Assembly (NCBI GenBank): GCA_030838245.1
Contig: JAUTXB010000165.1
Span: 1 to 5,063 of the forward strand
Length of the DNA stretch: 5,063 nt
Direction: 5' to 3'
From: Acidimicrobiaceae bacterium
Lineage (GTDB): Bacteria; Actinomycetota; Acidimicrobiia; Acidimicrobiales; RAAP-2
Shown one piece after another: positions 1-5,063 of this stretch; position 1 is the stretch's first letter, and the number at the start of each line of letters is the position of its first letter. A model generated the notes under the pieces. The model was not told the origin of the DNA and made no database searches. It saw only the letters and a program-made list of their open reading frames with translations. The position numbers were made by a program, and so were the translations under genes.

Positions 1-894
1 TTTGGCCACCGAGAGCACCTCGAGCTTGTCGAAGCGCCGATCGTGCGGGATGGGCAGGGTGTTAGTCACCACCACCTTGGTCAGCGCCGAGTTCTTCAGC
101 CGGTCGACGGCCGGATCGGACAGCACGGGGTGGGTGGCCATGGCCCACACCTCGGTGGCCCCCCGCTCGGCCAACAGGTCAGCAGCGGCCACGATGGTCC
201 CGGCGGTGTCGATCATGTCGTCGATGAGCACGCAGGTCCGGCCCTCGACGTCACCCACCACGTGGAGGGCTTCCACCGTGTTGGCCTTCGTGTGGGAGCG
301 CCGTTTGTGCACCATGGCCAGATCGGCCCCCAGGATCTGGCCGAACCGGTCGGCCACCCGCACCCGCCCGGCGTCCGGCGCCACCACCACCAGGTCCTTG
401 ATGGCTTGGGCCCGCAGGTAGTCCACCAGCACGGGGGCGGCGGTGAGGTGGTCGAAGGGCACGTCGAAGAAGCCCTGGATCTGGCCGGAGTGCAGGTCCA
501 CGCTGACCACCCGATCGGCCCCGGCCACCGACAGCATGTCGGCCACCAGCTTGGCCGTGATCGGCTCTCGGCCCGTGGCCTTGCGGTCCTGGCGGGAGTA
601 GCCGTAGTAAGGGCACACCGCGGTGATCCGCTTGGCCGAGGCCCGCTTGGCCGCGTCGATCATGATCAGGTGCTCCATCAGCGAGTCGTTGACCGGCCCG
701 CAGTGGGTCTGCACGATGAACACGTCGCTGCCCCGGATCGAGGCCCCGTAGCGGCAGTGGATCTCGCCGTTGGCGAACTCGCGGAGGTTGGCCTCGCCCA
801 GCTCCACCCCCAGCTGACCGGCGATATCCCTGGCCAACTCAGGATGTGAGCGGCCGGAAACCAACTCCAGGCGTCGCTGGGGCGTGAACTCCAT
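1..894 (-). CDS. prs: Ribose-phosphate pyrophosphokinase (PRPP synthase), 3' end cut off by window
   Basis: Class I PRPP synthase: a cytosolic enzyme that transfers pyrophosphate from ATP to ribose 5-phosphate, giving PRPP for purine, pyrimidine, His, Trp and NAD synthesis. Reading the minus strand from the ATG at 894 gives 298 codons with no stop before base 1. The family is about 315-325 residues, so only the last 20 or so are missing. Visible motifs are the NGEIH segment (42-46), the ATP-site SRQDRK (100-105) followed by GREPITAKLVAD (108-119), the metal-binding DLH (133-135), PDAGRVRVAD (173-182), the catalytic flexible-loop KRR (197-199), and the ribose-phosphate/PRPP loop DDMIDTAGT (225-233). 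Numbering matches the Bacillus enzyme closely at R101, H135, K197 and R199, which supports this start. The gene begins 10 bases after the glmU stop, so the two are probably co-transcribed. The Shine-Dalgarno is weak (only a GGGG run next to the ATG), so translational coupling to glmU is likely. Nothing suggests loss of function. Confidence 0.96.
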   Translation of the reverse strand, partial: MEFTPQRRLELVSGRSHPELARDIAGQLGVELGEANLREFANGEIHCRYGASIRGSDVFIVQTHCGPVNDSLMEHLIMIDAAKRASAKRITAVCPYYGYSRQDRKATGREPITAKLVADMLSVAGADRVVSVDLHSGQIQGFFDVPFDHLTAAPVLVDYLRAQAIKDLVVVAPDAGRVRVADRFGQILGADLAMVHKRRSHTKANTVEALHVVGDVEGRTCVLIDDMIDTAGTIVAAADLLAERGATEVWAMATHPVLSDPAVDRLKNSALTKVVVTNTLPIPHDRRFDKLEVLSVAK

Positions 895-904
895 GGCCCC
901 GACG

Positions 905-1993
905 CTACCGCGCCTTCGACACCGGCCCCACTGTTCCCCCGCGGGGCACGGCCTCGCCTTCGCCCAGGACGGCAAAGGGCCCCACCCTGGCCTCGTCGCC
1001 GATATCGGCCCGGCGGCACACGCTGTGGGCGACGACCGCGCCCTCGCCCACCACGGTGTCGACCAGATGGCAGTTGGGACCGATCTCGGCATGCTCGGCC
1101 ACCTGGCACTCCCCCTGGAGGATCACCCCGGGCAAGAGCACGACATCAGGTGACAGCCGCACGTCTGCGTCGATGTAGGTGCGTTCGGGGTCCCACATGG
1201 TCACACCTCGACGCATCCACCGCTCGTTGATCCGGTCCCGGAGCTCGGCCTCGGCCACGGCCAGTTGGGCCCGGTCGTTGACCCCGGCCACCTCCATGGT
1301 GTCGTCCACCACCACCGACACCACCCTGTGGCCAGCCTCGTAGAGCACGCCCACCACGTCGGTCAGGTAGTACTCGCCTTGGGCGTTGGCCGGGCTGAGC
1401 CGCCGGAGCGAGGGAGCCAGCACGCTCCTGCGGAAGCAGTAGATGGACGTGTTGATCTCGTCGACGGCCAGCTCCTCGTCGTCGGCATCGGCGTGCTCCA
1501 CCACGCGGGCCACCGCCTCGTCGCGGCCGCGCACGACGCGCCCGTAGCCGGAAGGATCGTCGAGGACTGCGGTCAACAAGGTGGCGGCGGCGTCCGACGC
1601 CCGGTGGTGCCGGACCAGCGCAGCCAGGGTCGCCGGACGGAGCAGGGGGGTATCGCCCGGCAGCACCACCACGTCCCCGTCATCGTCGAACTCGTCGGGC
1701 AGACCGGTGAGGGCTACCGACATGGCGTCCCCGGTCCCGCGCTGTTCCACCTGCTCGACGAACTCGATGTCCATGCCTTGCGGAGCGTGCTCCACCAATG
1801 TCTTTGTCACCCACTCGGCTCGATGACCCACCACCACGACGACCCGTTCCACTTCGAGCTCGGCCAAGGCATCGAGCACGTGGAGCACCATGGGGCGCCC
1901 GCACAACCGGTGGAGCGGCTTGGGGCGAGCCGAGCGCATCCGGGTTCCCTCCCCGGCGGCCAGCACGACGGCAGACAGGGGGCGGGACGTCAT
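905..1993 (-). CDS. glmU: GlmU-type N-acetylglucosamine-1-phosphate uridyltransferase with short C-terminal beta-helix
   Basis: Cytosolic enzyme predicted to make UDP-GlcNAc from GlcNAc-1-phosphate and UTP for peptidoglycan. The product has 362 residues from the ATG at 1993. An in-frame GTG at 2014 would add seven residues, but the ATG puts the nucleotide-binding motif at the usual distance from the start. Residues 1 to about 240 form a complete nucleotidyltransferase domain: LAAGEGTRMRSARPK (11-25), QRGTGDAM (84-91), metal-binding GDTPLL (113-118), GYGR (149-152), VEHADA (165-170), EINTSIYCF (179-187) and GVNDRAQL (237-244). From about 265 there are hexapeptide-repeat coils of a left-handed beta-helix, but the protein ends soon after VGPFAVL (337-343). 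Bifunctional GlmU is about 450-495 residues. The His, Lys, Tyr and Asn residues of the acetyltransferase site and acetyl-CoA pocket lie beyond this point and are absent. The acetylation step is therefore probably not done by this protein. The glmU–prs order is common in Gram-positive bacteria and supports the call. Confidence 0.9.
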   Translation of the reverse strand: MTSRPLSAVVLAAGEGTRMRSARPKPLHRLCGRPMVLHVLDALAELEVERVVVVVGHRAEWVTKTLVEHAPQGMDIEFVEQVEQRGTGDAMSVALTGLPDEFDDDGDVVVLPGDTPLLRPATLAALVRHHRASDAAATLLTAVLDDPSGYGRVVRGRDEAVARVVEHADADDEELAVDEINTSIYCFRRSVLAPSLRRLSPANAQGEYYLTDVVGVLYEAGHRVVSVVVDDTMEVAGVNDRAQLAVAEAELRDRINERWMRRGVTMWDPERTYIDADVRLSPDVVLLPGVILQGECQVAEHAEIGPNCHLVDTVVGEGAVVAHSVCRRADIGDEARVGPFAVLGEGEAVPRGGTVGPVSKAR

Positions 1994-2085
1994 CGGTCCG
2001 CGAAAGGCGAGCACAGGTTCATGGGGCCTATTCTTCCCACGTCCGGGCCGTACATGTTGTTCATCCGCCCGACGCGATGCCCACC
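1994..2085. promoter_or_regulatory. Divergent intergenic region between glmU and the carboxylase genes
   Basis: This gap of about 92 bases is the only non-coding stretch of note and must hold the start signals for both gene pairs, unless transcription starts further away. On the plus strand, TATTCT at 2029-2034 fits an actinobacterial -10 pattern (TANNNT), but there is no convincing -35 box about 17 bases upstream. On the minus strand I see no clear -10/-35 pair. Neither flanking start has a good Shine-Dalgarno sequence; the best is a weak GCGGA just upstream of the glmU ATG. No clear inverted repeat marking an operator was found. Its role as a promoter region is inferred from gene layout. 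Confidence 0.4.
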
Positions 2086-3684
2086 ATGCCCGTGCTCACC
2101 ACCGCCATCGACGCCGAATCCCAGGAGTACCAGGCCAATCGGGCTGCCCTGCTCGAGGCGGTCGGTGCCGTGGACGAGCAGTTGGCCCTGGCCCGGGACG
2201 GAGGCGGCGCCCGGTACGTGGAGCGCCATCGTTCCCGGGGCAAGCTCCTGGCCCGAGAGCGCATCGAGCTGCTGGTTGACCGCGATTCGGCGTTCCTGGA
2301 GCTCTCGCCCCTGGCCGCATGGGGGACTGACTTCAACGTTGGGGCATCGTTGGTCACCGGCATCGGCGTGGTCGAGGGCGTGGAGTGCCTGATCTCGGCC
2401 AACGACCCCACCGTGCGCGGTGGCGCCATGAACCCAGTCACGTTCAACAAGGCGGCCCGGGCTTCCGACATCGCCCTGGAGAACGGGCTGCCCACCATCA
2501 GCCTGGTCGAGTCGGGCGGGGCCGACCTGCCCACTCAGGCCGAGCTCTTCATACCCGGGGGGCGATCCTTTCGCGACCTCACCCGTCGTTCCGCCCAGGC
2601 CTTGCCCACCGTGGCACTGGTCTTCGGGAACTCCACCGCCGGGGGCGCCTACGTCCCGGGCATGAGCGACTACGTCGTGATGATCGAGGGCCGCTCCAAG
2701 GTCTTCCTGGGCGGGCCGCCCCTGGTGAAAATGGCCACCGGTGAGGAGTCCGATGACGAGGAGCTGGGCGGAGCCGACATGCATGCCCGAGTCTCGGGGC
2801 TGGCCGACGAGTTGGCCGTCGACGAGGTCGACGCCATTCGTCTCGGGCGCCAGATCGTGTCCCGCCTCAACTGGCGCAAGCACGGTCCCGGTCCCACCCA
2901 GCCCGCCGACCCCCCCGTCTTCGACCCCGACCAGCTCCTGGGCATCGCCTCGGCCGACCCCAAGGTGCCCTTCGACCCAAGAGAGGTCCTGGCCCGCGTA
3001 GTCGATGGGTCCCGCTTCGACGAGTTCAAGCCTCACTACGGCACCAGCCTGGTCACCGGCTGGGCCTCCATCCACGGCTACCCCATCGGGGTGCTGGCCA
3101 ACCACCGCGGCGTCTTGTTCTCCGAGGAGGCCAACAAGGCCACCCAGTTCATCCAGCTGGCCAACCAGGTCGACGTACCCCTGGTCTTTTTGCAGAACAC
3201 CACCGGCTACATGGTGGGCAAGGAGTACGAGCAACGGGGGATCATCAAGGACGGGGCCAAGATGATCAACGCGGTGACCAACTCGTCGGTCCCCCACCTG
3301 ACGGTGAACATCGGCGCCTCCTACGGGGCCGGCAATTACGGGATGTGCGGCCGGGCCTACAACCCCCGCTTCCTCTTCGCCTGGCCCAATGCCCGTTCGG
3401 CGGTGATGGGGCCGGCCCAGTTGGCCGGGGTCCTCTCGATCGTGGCCCGCCAGTCGGCCGAGGCACGAGGCCTTCCGTTCGACGAGGAGGCTGACACGGC
3501 CATGCGCGAGACGGTGGAGTCCCAGATCGAAGCGGAGTCGCTGCCGTTGTACCTGACGGCCCGCCTCTACGACGACGGCATCATCGACCCCCGGGACACC
3601 CGGACGGTCCTCGGGCTGAGCCTGTCGGTCATCGACAACGGCGAGATCAATGGCACGCGGGGCTACGGCGTGTTCCGGATGTAA
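2086..3684 (+). CDS. Acyl-CoA carboxylase carboxyltransferase (beta) subunit, methylcrotonyl-CoA carboxylase type
   Basis: Moves the carboxyl group from carboxybiotin to an acyl-CoA, working in a cytosolic complex with the biotin carboxylase encoded next door. The product has 532 residues, the normal length for this family. The ATG at 2086 was chosen because it leaves a short leader like those of relatives; an ATG at 2077 would add three residues, and neither has a clear ribosome-binding site. Two crotonase-like halves are visible. The N half has HRSRGKLLARERI (48-60), the oxyanion-hole segment STAGGAYVPGMSD (183-195), FLGGPPLVKMATGEE (207-221) and LGGADMH (227-233). The C half has FLQNTTGYMVGKEYE (368-382) and SYGAGNYGMCGRAYNPRF (412-429). 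The protein ends in YGVFRM. GGPPLVK, GAGNYGMCGRAY and the FRM end are typical of methylcrotonyl- and geranyl-CoA carboxylases rather than of propionyl-CoA carboxylase or AccD. The exact substrate is not shown. The stop overlaps the next start, so the two subunits are probably made in a coupled way. Confidence 0.93.
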   Translation: MPVLTTAIDAESQEYQANRAALLEAVGAVDEQLALARDGGGARYVERHRSRGKLLARERIELLVDRDSAFLELSPLAAWGTDFNVGASLVTGIGVVEGVECLISANDPTVRGGAMNPVTFNKAARASDIALENGLPTISLVESGGADLPTQAELFIPGGRSFRDLTRRSAQALPTVALVFGNSTAGGAYVPGMSDYVVMIEGRSKVFLGGPPLVKMATGEESDDEELGGADMHARVSGLADELAVDEVDAIRLGRQIVSRLNWRKHGPGPTQPADPPVFDPDQLLGIASADPKVPFDPREVLARVVDGSRFDEFKPHYGTSLVTGWASIHGYPIGVLANHRGVLFSEEANKATQFIQLANQVDVPLVFLQNTTGYMVGKEYEQRGIIKDGAKMINAVTNSSVPHLTVNIGASYGAGNYGMCGRAYNPRFLFAWPNARSAVMGPAQLAGVLSIVARQSAEARGLPFDEEADTAMRETVESQIEAESLPLYLTARLYDDGIIDPRDTRTVLGLSLSVIDNGEINGTRGYGVFRM

Positions 3685-5063
3685 TGGCTGTGACCCCGAT
3701 CACCTCATTGTTGGTAGCCAACCGGGGCGAGATCGCCCGGCGCATCTTCCGAACGGCCCGGTCCATGGGCATCACCTGCATCGCCGTCTACTCCGACGCC
3801 GATGCCGACAGTCCTCACGTGGCCGAGGCCGATCTGGCCGTCCGACTTCCCGGCCTCTCCCCCACTGACACCTATCTGCGCACCGACCTTCTGCTCGATG
3901 CCGCCGCCCGTTCCGGAGCGGAGGCCATCCACCCCGGCTATGGCTTCCTGTCCGAGAACGCCGCCTTCGCCTCGGCCGTCGTCGATGCCGGCCTCACCTG
4001 GGTGGGGCCCCCGGCTGCAGCCATTGCGGCCATGGGGTCCAAGATCGGGAGCAAGGAGCTGATGCGCGCCGCCGGGGTGCCCACCTTGCCCTCGGTCATC
4101 GTGCCCGCCACCGGGCTGGACGGCGTCGATCCCGACCATGTCGATGCCCTCGGTTGGCCGTTGCTGGTGAAAGCCTCGGCCGGCGGTGGCGGTCGGGGCA
4201 TGCGCATCGTCCAAGGTATCGGTGACCTGGCCGAGGCGGTGGTGGGTGCCCAGCGCGAAGCCGAGTCGGCCTTCGGTGACGGCACCTTGTTCCTCGAGCG
4301 CTACGTGACCGATCCCCGCCACATCGAGGTGCAGGTCCTGGCCGACGACCACGGCGAGGTGGTCGCCCTCTTCGAGCGGGAGTGCTCCATACAACGGCGG
4401 CACCAGAAGATCATCGAGGAATCGCCGTCGCCGGTGGTCAACCCAGAACAGCGTGCCCGCCTCTGTGACGCAGCGACAACCGCCGCCCGGGCCGTCGGTT
4501 ACACCAATGCCGGCACGGTCGAGTTCGTGCTCGACCCGGCCGGCGCCGACCCGGAGGGGAACTTCTACTTCTTGGAGATGAACACCCGGCTCCAGGTGGA
4601 GCACCCGGTCACCGAGATGGTCACCCGCTGTGACCTCGTCCGCCTGCAGCTCTTGGTGGCCGAGGGCCACCCGTTGCCGGCCGAGGTGCTCGCTGCGGTG
4701 GCCCGCGGCCCGGTGGGACACGCGGTGGAGGCCCGGATCTACGCCGAGGACCCGGCGTCCGACTGGCTGCCGTCGACGGGCACGCTGCACCGTTTCGAGA
4801 TACCGGCGGCGGTGCTGTCGTCGGGTGTCGTATCGGCGGGGGCGTCTGCCGGGATGCCGGGAGGCTCTACTTCCGCTTCTTCCGCAAACAGCAACGGGGC
4901 CGGAGCCACAACCGCAGCGCCCGGCGACAGCAGCGGAGTCGGCAGAAACACAGCCGTCGTCCGAGTCGACAGCGGCGTCGAGTCGGGCAGCACGGTCAGC
5001 CCCCACTACGACCCGATGCTGGCCAAGGTCATCGCCCACGGCGCCACCCGCGCCGAGGCGGCC
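3684..5063 (+). CDS. Acyl-CoA carboxylase biotin carboxylase (alpha) subunit, 3' end cut off by window
   Basis: ATP-grasp enzyme that carboxylates biotin using ATP and bicarbonate, and partner of the upstream carboxyltransferase. The ATG at 3684 shares its A with the preceding TAA stop (TAATG). The frame is open for 460 codons to the window edge. Motifs in order: LLVANRGEIARRI (9-21), HPGYGFLSEN (83-92), MGSK (117-120), the glycine-rich ATP loop KASAGGGGRGM (163-173), LERYVTDPRHIEVQV (204-218), ECSIQRRHQK (233-242), the metal and bicarbonate site EMNTRLQVEHPVTE (298-311), and GHAVEARIYAEDP (346-358) with R351 matching the catalytic Arg of AccC. All expected catalytic residues are present. About 45-50 extra residues lie between FEIP and VVRVDSG (375-424). 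The C-terminal part is missing, so whether a biotin-carrier domain with its MKM motif follows cannot be seen; in methylcrotonyl-type alpha subunits of about 650 residues it normally does. Candidate names include accA-type or mccA/liuD, but none is certain. Confidence 0.94.
   Translation, partial: MAVTPITSLLVANRGEIARRIFRTARSMGITCIAVYSDADADSPHVAEADLAVRLPGLSPTDTYLRTDLLLDAAARSGAEAIHPGYGFLSENAAFASAVVDAGLTWVGPPAAAIAAMGSKIGSKELMRAAGVPTLPSVIVPATGLDGVDPDHVDALGWPLLVKASAGGGGRGMRIVQGIGDLAEAVVGAQREAESAFGDGTLFLERYVTDPRHIEVQVLADDHGEVVALFERECSIQRRHQKIIEESPSPVVNPEQRARLCDAATTAARAVGYTNAGTVEFVLDPAGADPEGNFYFLEMNTRLQVEHPVTEMVTRCDLVRLQLLVAEGHPLPAEVLAAVARGPVGHAVEARIYAEDPASDWLPSTGTLHRFEIPAAVLSSGVVSAGASAGMPGGSTSASSANSNGAGATTAAPGDSSGVGRNTAVVRVDSGVESGSTVSPHYDPMLAKVIAHGATRAEAA
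4806..4955 (+). other. Low-complexity Ser/Ala/Gly/Thr-rich insert within the biotin carboxylase C-domain
   Basis: In-frame segment coding for residues 375-424 of the biotin carboxylase, between RFEIP and VVRVDSGVESG. E. coli AccC and carboxylase alpha subunits have only a few residues here, linking two beta strands. The segment is almost entirely Ala, Ser, Gly, Thr and Val with some Asn, and has no predicted fold, so it is probably a disordered surface loop. Its codons differ from the rest of the gene: TCT, ACT, GCT, GCA, ACA, GGA and AGA cluster here, whereas the flanks use almost only C- or G-ending codons. The frame resumes exactly at VRVDSG, so the gene looks functional. Boundaries are good to a few residues. 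Confidence 0.8.

Noticed and set aside
43..849. Plus-strand open frame of 268 codons opposite prs
   Set aside because: His/Gly/Val-rich antisense shadow. The minus strand encodes a complete run of PRPP synthase motifs.
905..1010. Frameshift explaining the short GlmU
   Set aside because: The DNA immediately downstream is prs from its normal start codon, so no out-of-frame acetyltransferase remnant can be present.
1798..2085. N-terminal extension of the carboxyltransferase frame back to 1798
   Set aside because: The extra residues are Arg/Pro-rich, overlap the antisense of glmU and match no part of the carboxyltransferase family, whose homology starts just after 2086.
1265..2392. Plus-strand open frame of 375 codons spanning glmU and the intergenic gap
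   Set aside because: It is antisense to glmU and then out of frame with the carboxyltransferase, with low-complexity composition and no domain.
1990..3297. Long minus-strand open frame of 435 codons opposite the carboxyltransferase gene
   Set aside because: Its product is a Gly/Val/Asp/His-rich sequence with no recognisable domain, as expected from the complement of high-GC codons. The plus-strand frame carries full family motifs.
4806..4955. Biotin carboxylase insert as an intein, transposon fragment or intron
   Set aside because: It is only about 150 bases, stays in frame, and shows no splicing motifs, terminal inverted repeats or target-site duplication.
3705..5039. Long minus-strand open frame of 444 codons opposite the biotin carboxylase gene
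   Set aside because: Composition is an artefact of G/C-ending codons on the other strand. No motif is visible, and the opposite strand encodes clear ATP-grasp motifs.

Overview
This 5,063-base window is high-GC bacterial DNA with tightly packed genes. Almost every codon ends in G or C, Shine-Dalgarno sequences are weak or absent, and a glmU–prs pair sits next to a two-subunit acyl-CoA carboxylase. This suggests an actinobacterium, possibly an uncultured or Acidimicrobiia-like lineage. That placement is an inference from style and protein similarity, not from a marker gene.

Layout: two gene pairs run away from each other from a short intergenic gap at about 1994-2085. To the left, on the minus strand, glmU (1993 to 905) is followed after 10 bases by prs (894 to the window edge, 3' end cut off). 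To the right, on the plus strand, a biotin-dependent carboxylase carboxyltransferase (beta) gene (2086-3684) overlaps by one base, in a TAATG junction, the start of the biotin carboxylase (alpha) gene (3684 to the window edge, 3' end cut off).

The leftward pair makes sugar-nucleotide and phosphoribosyl precursors: GlmU supplies UDP-GlcNAc for peptidoglycan, and Prs makes PRPP for nucleotides, His and Trp. The rightward pair carboxylates an acyl-CoA. Its beta subunit looks most like the methylcrotonyl-CoA carboxylase type, which points to leucine/isoprenoid-type acyl-CoA breakdown, but the substrate is not fixed by the sequence.

Two things stand out. GlmU is short: the uridyltransferase domain is intact, but the left-handed beta-helix stops before the acetyltransferase active site, and no remnant lies downstream because prs follows at once. 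The biotin carboxylase carries an in-frame insert of roughly 45-50 residues, rich in Ser, Ala, Gly and Thr with atypical codons, at a place where homologues have only a short turn. I saw no RNA genes, mobile elements, CRISPR arrays, terminators or clear defence or novel systems. The rest is ordinary core metabolism.
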